A stretch of 64,000 nucleotides of DNA from Aquabacterium sp. (GCF_030652515.1 NZ_JAUSAR010000196.1:1-64000), one strand, 5' to 3'; shown: positions 47,397 through 57,530, counted from the first letter of the stretch. Notes: generated from the letters alone by a model not told the origin. Numbers and translations: made by a program.

Positions 47397-49721
47397 CTAG
47401 GGAGGCGTGGGGCTGGGCAGCCACAGCTCAAAACACGAGCCCTGGCCTGGTTCACTGTGCACCTGCACACGGCCTCCGTGGCGTCTGGCCACCGTGTCGA
47501 TGAACACCAGACCCAGTCCCACGCCCGCGGTGACCCGCGCGGCGGTGCTGCTCTCCAGGCGCTCATAGCGCCTGAACAGTTTTTTCAATTCGGCGGGCGG
47601 GATGCCTGGGCCCCGGTCGATCACGGCGATCACGCAGAAGCCTTCCTGGGGCGTCATCCGCAGGCGCACTTCGCTGCCTTGGGGGCTGAACTTGATCGCG
47701 TTGTTCAGCAAGTTGATCAGCGCCCGGCGCACCAGCGATTGGTCCAGTGGCAGCACGGGCGTCCAGTCGGGCGCCCAGTCCTTGACCATGGTGATGTCTT
47801 TGACCCGAGCCTGCAGGTCGACTTCCTTCAAGGCTTGCTCGGCCACCTGCGCCAGGTTGGTGGGCTGTTGCTGGATCGGGTGTGTCTCGGCCCGCATGAT
47901 TTGCAGCAGCTCGTCGCACAGGGCCAGGGTGCTGCGGGCCAGCATGTCCACGTGGTCCAGGACCTCTTCGGCCGGCATGGCTGCACGTGTCATGTGCTGC
48001 AACTGCACCAGTGAGATCAGCGAGGCCTGCGGCGAGCGGATGTCGTGGGCGATGAAGCCCAGCAGTTCGTCGCGTTGTTGCTCAATCAGGCGGATGGGCG
48101 TGATGTCGGCCAGGCACAGCACCAGCCAGGGCGGCTGATTGGCGGCCGAGGGCAAGGGGGCGATGCGGGCCAGCAGGTGCTGGTCAAACGGGCCGTGGAC
48201 CTCGGTGATGATGACGCGCTCCTCGGCCAGGGCGCGCTCCAGCAGCATGGTCCAGCGTGGGGCATCGGTGGGCATCCAGCGGGCCAGGAGTGTGTCCAGG
48301 GATTGGCCGGTCAAGGTGTCTTGGTCGGCCAGGTTCAGCAAGGTGCCAAGCTGTGGATTGGCCTGACGCACCTGCCCTCGGCCATCGACCACCAGCACGG
48401 CTTCGGGCATGGCCTCCAAGGTGTTGACCAGCAGTTGCTGGGCCTGTTGAAGGCGGGCGTTGGCGCCCTGGATGGCGGCGATGCGCCGTTCCACCTGGTC
48501 CCGGGGGACATGCTGCTTCGGTGACTCAGGGCTGGGCGGCTCGGGTGTGGCGGCCAGGCGCAAAATTTCAGCATCCAGGAAGTCCTGGGTGGTCTCCAAC
48601 CGGCGCCAGCTCCAGACCGGGTAGGCCAGCAGTGCGGTCAGCAGGAAGGCGGTGGGTGCGAACCACACGCCCGCGGCCAACAGCGCGCAAGAAGCCAGGG
48701 CCACGCCCAGGGCCGACAGCAGGGCTGCCAGCAGGGCCTGGTAAGGAGACAGCCGGATGAAGGCGAACATCAGCCCCAGGATCAAGCCCGCCGAGACCAC
48801 GCCGACCACCAGGGGCGGCACGGGCCGTACCCAGTCGCCGGTGCGCAGCATTTGCAGCAGGTTGGCGGTGATCTCGACGGCCGGCATGGCCTGCGACAGG
48901 CCCGACACCGGGGTCTGGTACCAGTCGCCCAGGCCGATGGCGCTGGCGCCGATCAGCACGTACCGGCCTGTGAAAACGTTGGCCGGGACGTCGCCGCGCA
49001 GCACGGCGGCGAAAGACACTTGCTTGACCGTGCCGGGGGGGCCGATGTAGCGGACCAGCACGCGATCGTCTCGCCGCCAGACCGGGTTGGTGGCGGCGCT
49101 GGCGGGCGCGGACTGGGCCTGGATCGAGGCGTGCATGGGCTCGCCCGCCACTTGAAGCAGGGCCAGCGCCATGTGCGGGTGGCGGCCCGGTGCGATGCCC
49201 GCGTGCAGGGCGGCCCAACGCAAGACGCCATCCACGTCCAGCTCGGCGTCGGCATGGGCCAGGTGCGCTGGCGCGCGCAAGGCGGGCACCGGTGGCAGCT
49301 CGCGCACCAGGTGCTGGGGCAGTGCTTCGAAGCTCAATGGCAGCACCACTTTGCCGGATTGCTGGATGGCTTGCGCCAGCACCTGGTCCTGTTCGGGATC
49401 GGGGGAGGGCTCGCTCAGCAACAGGTCCAGCAGGATGGCTTTGGGCTGGGCTTGGTTGATCTGCTGGATCACCGTGGCGTGCAGGGCCCGGGGCCAAGGC
49501 CACTGGCCCAACTGCCGCAAGCTGGCTTCATCAATGGTGACCAGAACGATGTCGTCGGGCGCGGGGCGGGACCACAGCGACAGCCCGGTGTCGTACGCCG
49601 CCTGGTCCAGGCGCCAGGTCCAGGAGCCGGCGCCCAGCAGCAAAGCCAGCAGCGCCAACAAGGCCGACACCCCCAGCCATTCGCGGCGCCAGCGTGCGTG
49701 GCGGGCATCGGGCGTGCTCAC
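47397..49721 (-). CDS. CHASE2-domain sensor histidine kinase
   Basis: 774 residues, GTG start overlapping the FecR-like gene's stop as GTGA. Layout: a membrane helix near residues 18-36, an extracytoplasmic CHASE2 domain to about residue 310, three membrane spans (315-390), a PAS-like domain (430-545), HisKA with phosphoacceptor His in GFIAHDIRSP, then HATPase (NLLNNAIKFSP, DRGPGIPPAE, GVGLGLVFIDT). The CHASE2 ligand is unknown. No receiver domain or response regulator lies next to it. It is coupled to the upstream LysM-FecR gene, a pair seen in other Burkholderiales. Confidence 0.9.
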   Translation of the reverse strand: MSTPDARHARWRREWLGVSALLALLALLLGAGSWTWRLDQAAYDTGLSLWSRPAPDDIVLVTIDEASLRQLGQWPWPRALHATVIQQINQAQPKAILLDLLLSEPSPDPEQDQVLAQAIQQSGKVVLPLSFEALPQHLVRELPPVPALRAPAHLAHADAELDVDGVLRWAALHAGIAPGRHPHMALALLQVAGEPMHASIQAQSAPASAATNPVWRRDDRVLVRYIGPPGTVKQVSFAAVLRGDVPANVFTGRYVLIGASAIGLGDWYQTPVSGLSQAMPAVEITANLLQMLRTGDWVRPVPPLVVGVVSAGLILGLMFAFIRLSPYQALLAALLSALGVALASCALLAAGVWFAPTAFLLTALLAYPVWSWRRLETTQDFLDAEILRLAATPEPPSPESPKQHVPRDQVERRIAAIQGANARLQQAQQLLVNTLEAMPEAVLVVDGRGQVRQANPQLGTLLNLADQDTLTGQSLDTLLARWMPTDAPRWTMLLERALAEERVIITEVHGPFDQHLLARIAPLPSAANQPPWLVLCLADITPIRLIEQQRDELLGFIAHDIRSPQASLISLVQLQHMTRAAMPAEEVLDHVDMLARSTLALCDELLQIMRAETHPIQQQPTNLAQVAEQALKEVDLQARVKDITMVKDWAPDWTPVLPLDQSLVRRALINLLNNAIKFSPQGSEVRLRMTPQEGFCVIAVIDRGPGIPPAELKKLFRRYERLESSTAARVTAGVGLGLVFIDTVARRHGGRVQVHSEPGQGSCFELWLPSPTPP

Positions 49722-51391
49722 CACGGGCTGGTCGCTCGGCCACCGTGGCCCGTGCGCAGGCACTCGCCGCTGCCATCCTGAACACACCGGGGCAGTGAGA
49801 CCACTTGCGGGGCTGTGAACGGGCCGATGAACCCGTCGGCGTCAATGGCCTTGTAGCGGATGAACAGGCGCCCGCCCTGGTCGGGGCGGTCTACCTTGAT
49901 CGCGGGCTCGGTCAGGGCTTGCGCCAGCAACAGGTGCTGGAACGCTTCATCGCTGGCCAGCTGGAACTCGAAGGTTTGGCCAGGTTCGGCCGACCAGTTG
50001 AAGTGCAGGAACTGTTCATCGACCTTGGGGGGCTCGGGTTGCGGAGGGGGGGGCCGCAGCTGAAAAGATTGAGGGTCGCCGAACGGGCCCTGGTCACCAT
50101 CGGGGCGGATGCTGGCCACGCGCCACACGTAGTCGCCCACGGGCAAGGGCACTTCTTGTCGGGTGGTCTGGATGAAGCCGTTGTCGTGCAGCAGGCGCGC
50201 AAAGCTGGCGTCTTGCGCGATCTGCAGGTGGTAGCGGCTGGCGTCGGGTTGCTCGGCCCAGGCCAAGGCCACGGCGGTGGCGCGCACTTTGCCGCCGGGT
50301 GGGGGCAAGGAGGCAATGGGTGGCTCGGGCCGTGCTTTCAGGTGGAACTGCCGAAAGGCGTCGGGGCCCTCGATGCCTTGTTCATTGGCCACGCGCACGC
50401 GCAGGTGGTAGTGGGCATCGGGCAGGTTGGCGAAGCGGAACTCGGGCGTGGGCGAGGTGACCTCGCCTTGCACGTGCCTGAAGGCCTCGTCATCGGCCAC
50501 CTGCGCCCGGTACAAGGCGGCCCCAGGCACCGGTGGCAGGTTGATGCGGACCAGGATGCGTTCGTGCAAGGCGGGGACCGCCGACAGATCAGGGCCTGGC
50601 GGCAGTTTCACCGGGGCACCCGCGCGCTGGCCCTGGTTCACCTGGGTGCCGAAACCCGCGGCCAGCCATCGCGCTGTTTGGCGGGGCCCCGACGTGCCGC
50701 CCACCGACACCGCGCCATTCAGCACTTCGCTGCGGGTCACTTGTTGCGCTTCGTCCACCGAGATCCGAAAGTCGGTGCCGCGCACGCCCAACAAGGCTTG
50801 CGGTGTTTTGACCTCGAAGCGCGGTTCGCCCCCGGTCATGTGGGCCACCAGGGCTTCCAGGCGCCCCTGGATCAGGCGCAAGGTGGAGGCGAAGAATCCG
50901 GCGGATTCGTAGTGGTTGCTGCGCTCGACCTGCGCGGTGGTGGCCGACTGGACCCGCAGCACCGAGCCGTCGGCCAGTTGAACGGTGACATAGCCGTTCG
51001 CGCCGGTTTTGATTTCGGTGCCGGGCGGGATGGCGGCCCCGATCTGAGCGGGCGTCGTCTTGCCGCGCGCCGGGGCCAGCGTGGCCTCACCGACCACGGC
51101 CAACACAGCGCCCTGAACGGACTTGGATTTCATCAGCGCCACGGGGATGCGGATGGTAGAGCCGATCGGGATGCGCCGGGGGTTGTTGATGCGGTTGAGT
51201 CTGGCCACCTGGGGCCAATCAGCAGGCCGGACCAACAAGGCCTGGCCCAGGCCGATCAAGGTATCGCCGGGCCTGGCCTGGTGGCGGTAAAAAGAACCAT
51301 CGCCTGCGGCACTGACTTGATGATGAGCACCGCCAAGTCCTGCAGAGCACGCCAGCATGATGGCCCTGGCTGAGCGCTTGGCGTGCAGCAT
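49718..51391 (-). CDS. LysM-FecR-fibronectin III envelope protein
   Basis: 557 residues from ATG 51391; GGAAAGG lies eight bases upstream. A signal peptide (residues 1-29, LACSAGLGGAHHQVSAA) is followed by a LysM peptidoglycan-binding domain (residues 35-85, ARPGDTLIGLGQALLVRPAD), a FecR-type domain (residues 115-220) and three fibronectin-III-like repeats (residues 265-540), each with a VRVA or RVAS-type strand. It is not a normal FecR anti-sigma protein; it resembles periplasmic sensor-scaffold proteins. Four-base coupling with the CHASE2 kinase suggests a sensing pair for envelope or peptidoglycan state. Confidence 0.85.
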   Translation of the reverse strand: MLHAKRSARAIMLACSAGLGGAHHQVSAAGDGSFYRHQARPGDTLIGLGQALLVRPADWPQVARLNRINNPRRIPIGSTIRIPVALMKSKSVQGAVLAVVGEATLAPARGKTTPAQIGAAIPPGTEIKTGANGYVTVQLADGSVLRVQSATTAQVERSNHYESAGFFASTLRLIQGRLEALVAHMTGGEPRFEVKTPQALLGVRGTDFRISVDEAQQVTRSEVLNGAVSVGGTSGPRQTARWLAAGFGTQVNQGQRAGAPVKLPPGPDLSAVPALHERILVRINLPPVPGAALYRAQVADDEAFRHVQGEVTSPTPEFRFANLPDAHYHLRVRVANEQGIEGPDAFRQFHLKARPEPPIASLPPPGGKVRATAVALAWAEQPDASRYHLQIAQDASFARLLHDNGFIQTTRQEVPLPVGDYVWRVASIRPDGDQGPFGDPQSFQLRPPPPQPEPPKVDEQFLHFNWSAEPGQTFEFQLASDEAFQHLLLAQALTEPAIKVDRPDQGGRLFIRYKAIDADGFIGPFTAPQVVSLPRCVQDGSGECLRTGHGGRATSPW

Positions 51392-51469
51392 CGGCAAGAC
51401 CTTTCCCCGTTATGTATTCGGACAAGCTTACGTCAAAGCCCGGGGCGCCACAATGCGGGTGATGCGGCC

Positions 51470-52498
51470 TTACACCACCACGGGTTCGGGCTCCAGCCGG
51501 ATGCCGAAGCGGCCGTACACGCTTTCCTGGATCGCTCGCGCCAGGGTGAGCACCTCGGCGCCGATGGCGCCACCCCGGTTGACCAAGACCAGGGCTTGCT
51601 TTTCATACACGCCCGCGCGGCCGATGGATTTGCCCTTCCAGCCACAGGCGTCGATCAGCCAGCCTGCGGCCAATTTGAAGCTGCCATCGGGCAAGGGGTA
51701 ATGCACGATCTCCGGGTCGCGGCCGATGATGTCGCGGCACTGTTCGGCCGTCACCACCGGGTTCTTGAAGAAGCTGCCCGCGTTGCCGATCACGGCCGGG
51801 TCAGGCAGCTTGGCGCGGCGGATCTCGCAGATCCAGTCGAAGATCTGGCGGGCATCGGGTTGGGTGATGCCGGTCTCGGCGATCTTGCGTTCCAGCTCCA
51901 GGTAGCCCAGCAAGGGCTTCCAGGGCCGTGGCAGTTTGAGGCGGACCTTGGTGATGACGGTCTTGCCCGCCAGCTCGTGCTTGAAGACGCTGTCGCGGTA
52001 GGCGAAGTGGCAGCGGTCCACGCCCAGGGTCACGGTGCGGCCGGTGGTCAGGTCCACCACGTCGACGGATTCCAGGCGGTCTTGCAATTCGACGCCATAA
52101 GCGCCAATGTTCTGCACGGGCGAGGCGCCCACCGTGCCGGGGATCAGGGCCATGTTCTCCAGGCCGGGCAAGCCCTGGTCGAGCGTCCAGGCCACGGTGT
52201 CGTGCCAGGACTCGCCAGCACCCACCTCCACAATGAAGGCATCATCGCGGGTTTCCAGCAAGCGCTTGCCCTTGATCTCGATCTTGAGCACACACAGGTC
52301 CACGTCCTGGGTGAAGACAAGGTTGCTGCCCCCGCCCAGGATGAACTTGCGGGCGCGGCCGAATTCAGGGCTGTCGACGACTTTGCGCACGTCGGCCTCG
52401 GACGTGATGCGCACCAGGGTCCGTGCCACGGCGGGCAGACCAAAGGTGTTGTAGGGTTTGAGGCTGGCGCCGCGGTCGACCGCTAGGGGTAAGTGCAT
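51470..52498 (-). CDS. murB: UDP-N-acetylenolpyruvoylglucosamine reductase
   Basis: 342 residues from ATG 52498. It reduces the enolpyruvyl group to make UDP-MurNAc for peptidoglycan. [12 protein letters not shown] at the start, LGGGSNLVF (FAD loop), [20 protein letters not shown], and the catalytic Ser in [10 protein letters not shown] mark the type I MurB family. Only 33 bases separate it from the divergent yajQ start, so promoters are likely inside the coding regions. Confidence 0.96.
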   Translation of the reverse strand: MHLPLAVDRGASLKPYNTFGLPAVARTLVRITSEADVRKVVDSPEFGRARKFILGGGSNLVFTQDVDLCVLKIEIKGKRLLETRDDAFIVEVGAGESWHDTVAWTLDQGLPGLENMALIPGTVGASPVQNIGAYGVELQDRLESVDVVDLTTGRTVTLGVDRCHFAYRDSVFKHELAGKTVITKVRLKLPRPWKPLLGYLELERKIAETGITQPDARQIFDWICEIRRAKLPDPAVIGNAGSFFKNPVVTAEQCRDIIGRDPEIVHYPLPDGSFKLAAGWLIDACGWKGKSIGRAGVYEKQALVLVNRGGAIGAEVLTLARAIQESVYGRFGIRLEPEPVVV

Positions 52499-52531
52499 GG
52501 CAGAATTTTCGCAGACCAAAGGAGACTTTTC

Positions 52532-53017
52532 ATGCCCAGTTTTGACACCGTTTTAGACCCCAACCTGGTTGAAGTGCGCAATGCCGTCGACCAGACCACG
52601 AAAGAAATCGTCACGCGCTTCGATTTCAAGGGCACCAGCGCCCGGATCGAGATCAAGGAAAAAGAGATCACCGTGTTCGGCGACAGCGATTTCCAGCTCG
52701 ACCAGGTGCGCGATGTGCTGACCCTGAAGATGACCAAGCGCAACGTCGATTCCCGTTTCCTGGACGTGGGCAAGCCCGAAAAAATGGGTGGGGACAAGGT
52801 CAAGCAAGTTATCACCGTCAAGGCCGGGATCGAGGCCGAATTGGCCAAGAAAATCAACAAACTGCTCAAAGACAGCAAGATCAAGGTCACGTCCAGCATC
52901 CAGGGCGACAGCATTCGGGTACAAGGCAACAAGCGCGATGACTTGCAGACGGCGATGGCCTTGATCCGCAAGGAGATCACCGAAGCGCCTTTGTCGTTTG
53001 ACAATTTCCGCGACTGA
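52532..53017 (+). CDS. yajQ: YajQ-family nucleotide-binding protein
   Basis: 161 residues from ATG 52532; AAAGGAG (52518-52524) is the Shine-Dalgarno. [21 protein letters not shown] and [15 protein letters not shown] are diagnostic of YajQ (DUF520), a protein with two ferredoxin-like repeats that binds c-di-GMP in Xanthomonas and nucleotides elsewhere. [12 protein letters not shown] and [16 protein letters not shown] place the two halves. Function in this organism not shown. Confidence 0.94.
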   Translation: MPSFDTVLDPNLVEVRNAVDQTTKEIVTRFDFKGTSARIEIKEKEITVFGDSDFQLDQVRDVLTLKMTKRNVDSRFLDVGKPEKMGGDKVKQVITVKAGIEAELAKKINKLLKDSKIKVTSSIQGDSIRVQGNKRDDLQTAMALIRKEITEAPLSFDNFRD

Positions 53018-53063
53018 CTGATTCTTTGACAAGGGCGGCAGCACCGCCCACAGGGAGATTTTT

Positions 53064-53744
53064 TTGCCGACCACCTTGCACACCATGCCTGTGTCTTTGC
53101 GCCACGTCCTGGCCTTGTCTGCCTTGATCGCCCTCACCTTGACCACCGCGGCCCGGGGCCAAAGCGTGGCCATGACCGGCGGCATGGGCAGCAAGGCCTT
53201 GCTGGTGGTCGATGGCAGCCCGCCCAAGGCTGTGGGGGTGGGCGACACCTTCAAGGGCGTCAAGGTGATCAGCGTCAACAGCGACAAGACCGTGGTCGAG
53301 ATGAAGGGTGTGCGCCACACCGTGGTGATGGGCGGTGCGCCAGTCAGCGTGGGCGGCTCGGGCGGCGGTGGCTCGGGCACGCAGATCGTGCTGTCGGCCG
53401 GGTCCGGTGGGCATTTCATGTCGCAGGGCACCATCAATGGCAGGGCTACCCAGTTCATGGTGGACACCGGCGCCACGACCATTGCCATGGGCGTGGCCGA
53501 GGCCCAGCGCATGGGCATCAAATACCAGGATGGTGAACGCTTCCAGGGCAGCACGGCCAATGGCATCGTCATTGGCTATGGCATCAAGCTGGCCAGCGTG
53601 CGCATCCAGGACGTGGAGATTTTCAATGTGGATGCGGCGGTGTTGCCCCAATCGATGCCCTACATCTTGTTGGGCAACAGCTTCCTGTCGCGCTTTCAGA
53701 TGAAGCGCGACAACGACACCTTGACGCTGACCAAGCGGTACTGA
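53064..53744 (+). CDS. Retropepsin-like aspartic protease, secreted (TIGR02281-like)
   Basis: 226 residues from TTG 53064, favoured by AGGGAG six bases upstream; an ATG at 53085 has no Shine-Dalgarno. The signal peptide ends near TTAARG. A Gly-rich linker (residues 90-105) precedes a single retropepsin-like lobe with the catalytic motif FMVDTGATTIAMG near residue 130, and ILLGNSFLSRFQ near residue 205. It would act as a homodimeric periplasmic protease of the clan AA type. Its substrate is unknown. Confidence 0.88.
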   Translation: MPTTLHTMPVSLRHVLALSALIALTLTTAARGQSVAMTGGMGSKALLVVDGSPPKAVGVGDTFKGVKVISVNSDKTVVEMKGVRHTVVMGGAPVSVGGSGGGGSGTQIVLSAGSGGHFMSQGTINGRATQFMVDTGATTIAMGVAEAQRMGIKYQDGERFQGSTANGIVIGYGIKLASVRIQDVEIFNVDAAVLPQSMPYILLGNSFLSRFQMKRDNDTLTLTKRY

Positions 53745-53771
53745 TGGAATTTCGAACCGGAGGGCTTGCCC

Positions 53772-54971
53772 ATGGACCTGAATTTCACGCCTGAAGAACA
53801 GGCCTTCCGCGACGAGGTGCGTGCCTGGGTGCGTGCCAATCTGCCCGTCCACATCTCGCACAAGGTGCACAACGCTTTGCGGCTGGACAAGGCCGATCTG
53901 CAAGGCTGGGCGCGCATCCTGGGGGCGAAGGGCTGGCATGGTTGGGCCTGGCCCCAGGAGTTCGGCGGGCCGGGCTGGAACGCCGTGCAGCGCCACATCT
54001 TCGAAGAAGAGTGCGCCCTGGCGGGTGCGCCGCGCGTGGTGCCTTTCGGCCCGGTGATGGTGGCGCCGGTCATCATGGCCTTTGGCACGCCCGAGCAGCA
54101 CCAGCGTTTCCTGCCTGGCATCATGAGCGGCGATGTCTGGTGGAGCCAGGGTTACAGCGAACCCGGTTCGGGCTCGGACCTGGCCTCGGTCAAGACCCGC
54201 GCCGAACGCCAGGGCAACAAGTTCATCGTCAATGGCCAGAAGACCTGGACCACGCTGGGCCAGCATGGCGACTGGATCTTCTGCCTGGTGCGCACCAACT
54301 TCGAAGGCAAACCGCAGGCTGGTATCTCCTTCCTGCTGATCGACATGAAGTCGCCCGGCGTGACCGTGCGGCCCATCATCACCATCGACGGCGAGCACGA
54401 GGTCAACGAGGTGTTCTTCGACAACGTCGAGGTGCCAGCCGAGAACCTGGTGGGCCAGGAGAACCAGGGCTGGACCTATGCCAAGTACTTGCTGGCGCAC
54501 GAGCGCGCCAACATCGCGGACGTGAACCGGGCCAAGCGTGAGCTGGAGCGCCTCAAGCGCATTGCCGTGCTGGAGGGCGTGTACGACGACGCCCGCTTCC
54601 GTGACCAGATTGCTTTGCTCGAGGTCGACATCGTGGCGCTGGAGATGATGGTGTTGCGCGTGCTCAGCGCCGAGAAGGGCGGCAAGAGTGCCCTGGAGGT
54701 GGCGGGCCTGCTCAAGATCCGCGGCAGCGAGATCCAGCAGCGCTACACCGAGCTGATGATGCTGGCCGCTGGCCCTTACGCCGTGCCATTTTTGTTCGAG
54801 GCCATGGAGGCTGGCTGGCAGGGCGACCAGTATTTTGCGGGGGGTTTCCCCGGTGGGGCGCTGCACGCCGCGCCGCTGGCGGCCAATTACTTCAACCACC
54901 GCAAGACCACGATCTATGGGGGCTCCAACGAAGTCCAGCGCAACATCGTGGCCCAGACCCTGCTGGGCTGA
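53772..54971 (+). CDS. Acyl-CoA dehydrogenase, PimC-like large subunit
   Basis: 399 residues from ATG 53772, GGAGG eight bases upstream. The acyl-CoA dehydrogenase fold shows WWSQGYSEPGSGSDL, FIVNGQKTWTTLGQHGDW and the C-terminal IYGGSNEVQRNIVAQ. It resembles the large subunit of pimeloyl-CoA dehydrogenase (PimC). The family's classic catalytic Glu in the last motif is Gly here, as in many members of this subgroup. It is followed 27 bases later by the small subunit, and the two probably form a heteromer that desaturates a dicarboxylic or branched acyl-CoA. Confidence 0.85.
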   Translation: MDLNFTPEEQAFRDEVRAWVRANLPVHISHKVHNALRLDKADLQGWARILGAKGWHGWAWPQEFGGPGWNAVQRHIFEEECALAGAPRVVPFGPVMVAPVIMAFGTPEQHQRFLPGIMSGDVWWSQGYSEPGSGSDLASVKTRAERQGNKFIVNGQKTWTTLGQHGDWIFCLVRTNFEGKPQAGISFLLIDMKSPGVTVRPIITIDGEHEVNEVFFDNVEVPAENLVGQENQGWTYAKYLLAHERANIADVNRAKRELERLKRIAVLEGVYDDARFRDQIALLEVDIVALEMMVLRVLSAEKGGKSALEVAGLLKIRGSEIQQRYTELMMLAAGPYAVPFLFEAMEAGWQGDQYFAGGFPGGALHAAPLAANYFNHRKTTIYGGSNEVQRNIVAQTLLG

Positions 54972-54998
54972 GCGCCAGCCCCAGACGAGGAGACCTGC

Positions 54999-56186
54999 AT
55001 GGATTTCGATTTCAACGACGACCAGGAACAATTGCGCGACGCCGTGCGCAAATGGGTGAGCAAGGACTTTGACTTCGAACGCCGACGCGGCATCGTCAAG
55101 GCGGGTGGTCAGCAGGGCGGCTATTCAAAAGAGGTCTGGCAATCGCTGGCCGACCTGGGCCTGCTGGGCCTGGCCGTGCCGGGCGACCATGGCGGCATGG
55201 ACATGGGCCCCGTCGAGGCCATGGTGGTGATGGAAGAGTTGGGCCGCGGCCTCGTGCTGGCGCCCTACGCGGCGGTGGCCTTGATGGGCGTGGCCGTGTT
55301 GCGTGACCACGTGCCTGCTGCCGTGCAAGCCCCATGGCTGCCGCGCATCGCCGAAGGCCGGGCGCGCCTGGCTTTGGCGCACCAGGAGCGCAAGGCGCGT
55401 TACCGCCTGGACCACGTCATCACCACGGCGCAAGCCCAGGGGGAAACCTGGGTGCTGAATGGCAGCAAGAGCCTGGTGCCGGTGGGGGATGAGCAGGACG
55501 GCGTGGCCGAGGCTTACATCGTGTCGGCCCGCGTGACCGGTGCGGTGGATGACCACGCCGGCATTGGCCTTTTTCTGGTGGAGCGCGGTGCGCCTGGTGT
55601 GCGCGTGCAGCCCTATCCCACGCAAGATGGCAGCCGCGCCGCCGAAGTCACCTTGACCCAGGCCGCGTCGACGCTGCTGGTGCCCGCCCTCAGTCAGGGT
55701 GCACATCCGCTGGGCGGCCATGCCGTGCTGGAGCATGCCGCCGACATCGGCATCGCAGCCCTGTGCGCCGAGGCCGTGGGCGCGATGGAGCAATTGCTGT
55801 CCATCACGGTGGACTACCTCAACACCCGCAAGCAGTTTGGCGTGGTCATCGGCAGCTTCCAGGCCCTGCGTCATCGCGTGGCCGACATGAAGATGCAGTT
55901 GGAGCTGGCACGTTCCATGAGTTACTACGCCACGCTCAAGCTGACTGCGCCAGCGGCCGAGCGTCGTCGGGCCTTGTCGCAAGCCAAGGTGCAACTGGGG
56001 CAATCCATGCGCTTTGTCGGCCAGCAGGCCATTCAGCTGCATGGCGGCATCGGCGTGACCGACGAATACAGCGCCGGGCACTACGTCAAGCGCCTGACCG
56101 CCATCGAGTTGACCTTGGGCGACACCTTGCACCACCTGGGCGAAGTGGCTGCGCGCATGGATGACACCGCTGGCGTTTTTGCCTGA
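54999..56186 (+). CDS. Acyl-CoA dehydrogenase, PimD-like small subunit
   Basis: 395 residues. FDFNDDQEQLRDAVRKWV at the start, GSFQALRHRVADMKMQLELA and AIQLHGGIGVTDEYSAGHY near the end are acyl-CoA dehydrogenase motifs. The N-terminal half is divergent, as in small subunits of the PimC/PimD pairs. Within the same transcript as the large subunit, it completes a heteromeric dehydrogenase. An EtfAB electron acceptor would be needed but is not in the window. Confidence 0.83.
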   Translation: MDFDFNDDQEQLRDAVRKWVSKDFDFERRRGIVKAGGQQGGYSKEVWQSLADLGLLGLAVPGDHGGMDMGPVEAMVVMEELGRGLVLAPYAAVALMGVAVLRDHVPAAVQAPWLPRIAEGRARLALAHQERKARYRLDHVITTAQAQGETWVLNGSKSLVPVGDEQDGVAEAYIVSARVTGAVDDHAGIGLFLVERGAPGVRVQPYPTQDGSRAAEVTLTQAASTLLVPALSQGAHPLGGHAVLEHAADIGIAALCAEAVGAMEQLLSITVDYLNTRKQFGVVIGSFQALRHRVADMKMQLELARSMSYYATLKLTAPAAERRRALSQAKVQLGQSMRFVGQQAIQLHGGIGVTDEYSAGHYVKRLTAIELTLGDTLHHLGEVAARMDDTAGVFA

Positions 56187-56204
56187 ATGGCCTGATCGCA
56201 GGGC

Positions 56205-57530
56205 TCACAAGCCGTGGCGCTTGATCTTGTCGTGCAGCGTGGTCTTGGCGATGTTCAGGGCCTCGGCACAGCGCGCTACATTGCCGCCATGGCGCTGCAG
56301 TTCTGCATTGATCATGGCGCGCTCGAACTGGTCGACGGCTTCTGACAGCGACTGGCTGGTGGCGCCCGCCGTGTCGGCCACGTCGACCACGCCATTGCGC
56401 ACGCCCAGCACCAGGCAGTCGGCCACATTGCGCAGCTCGCGCACATTGCCCGGCCAGGCATAAGCCATGAGCTTGGACATCAAGGCGGCGCTCAACTCGG
56501 GCTGCGGGCGGTTGAAGCGCTGTGCCGCCAGCAGGGTGAAGTGCGTCATCAGCATGGGGATGTCTTCGCGGCGATCGCGCAGCGGCGGCAGTTCGATGCA
56601 GACGACATTGAGGCGGTAGTACAGGTCGAGTCGGAAGGTTTTGTCTTGCGCACGGGCCAGCAGGTCGTCCTTGCTGGCCGCCACCACACGGCAGTCCACG
56701 TCGATGGATTGGTTGGAGCCGAGGCGCTCCAGTTTGCGTTCCTGCAGAACGCGCAGCAGCTTGATCTGCATGCTCATGGGCATGGTCTCGACCTCGTCCA
56801 GGAACAAGGTACCGCCTTGGGCATGCTCGATCTTGCCGATGCGGCGCTTTTGCGCGCCAGTGAAGGCGCCGGCCTCATGGCCGAACAGCTCGCTGTCCAG
56901 CAGGTTGTCGGGCATGCCGCCGCAGTTCAAGGCCACATAGGGCGCATCGCGGCGGTGAGAGAAATCGTGCAAGGCCTGAGCGACAAGCTCTTTGCCGCAG
57001 CCGGTTTCACCGCGGATCAGGATGTCGACGGGCGATTCGGCCACGTCCAGCACCAGCTGGCGCACGCGCTGCATGGCATCAGACTGGCCGATCAGCTTGC
57101 TTTCGATGCCACTGCGGTGGGCCAGCTGCTGCCGCAGCCGGGCGACCTCGCTGGTCAACATGCGTTTTTCAAGCGCGCGGCGCACCACGTCAACCAGCAC
57201 CTCGGGCGCAAAAGGTTTGGTGATGAAGTCGTAGGCGCCGCTGCGCATGGCCTCGACGGCCAGCGTGACGTCGCCATGGCCGGTGATCATGATGGTGGGC
57301 AGCGACGGGTCAAACTGCTGACACAGGCGGATCAGCGACAAGCCATCGGCCTTGGGCAGGCGCATGTCGGTGACCACCACGCCGATCTGGCCAGCGGTGA
57401 CGTGTGGCAACGCCTCCTCGGCCGAGGCCACGGCCTCGACCGCCAGGCCGGCCAGTTGCATCGCCTGCACGCAACCTAGGCGGACGTTGGGGTCGTCTTC
57501 GACGATGAGGATGGTGAATTCGTTGCTCAT
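56205..57530 (-). CDS. Sigma-54-dependent response regulator (AauR/DctD-like)
   Basis: 441 residues. A receiver domain (residues 1-120, phospho-Asp in VVVTDMRLPKADG), AAA+ domain (Walker A-like GETGCGKE, the sigma-54-contact loop GAFTGA, Walker B LFLDEV) and a Fis-type helix-turn-helix at the end (GGNVARCAEALNIAKTTLHDK). It is coupled to the kinase gene by ATGA. Position after gltJKL and gdhA points to AauR-type control of acidic amino acid uptake from sigma-54 promoters, probably upstream of the window's right edge. Confidence 0.92.
   Translation of the reverse strand: MSNEFTILIVEDDPNVRLGCVQAMQLAGLAVEAVASAEEALPHVTAGQIGVVVTDMRLPKADGLSLIRLCQQFDPSLPTIMITGHGDVTLAVEAMRSGAYDFITKPFAPEVLVDVVRRALEKRMLTSEVARLRQQLAHRSGIESKLIGQSDAMQRVRQLVLDVAESPVDILIRGETGCGKELVAQALHDFSHRRDAPYVALNCGGMPDNLLDSELFGHEAGAFTGAQKRRIGKIEHAQGGTLFLDEVETMPMSMQIKLLRVLQERKLERLGSNQSIDVDCRVVAASKDDLLARAQDKTFRLDLYYRLNVVCIELPPLRDRREDIPMLMTHFTLLAAQRFNRPQPELSAALMSKLMAYAWPGNVRELRNVADCLVLGVRNGVVDVADTAGATSQSLSEAVDQFERAMINAELQRHGGNVARCAEALNIAKTTLHDKIKRHGL

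Noticed and set aside
53772..56186. A strong claim that the pair is pimelate-specific
   Set aside because: PimC/PimD-like pairs act on several acyl-CoAs, and no other pimelate gene is near.
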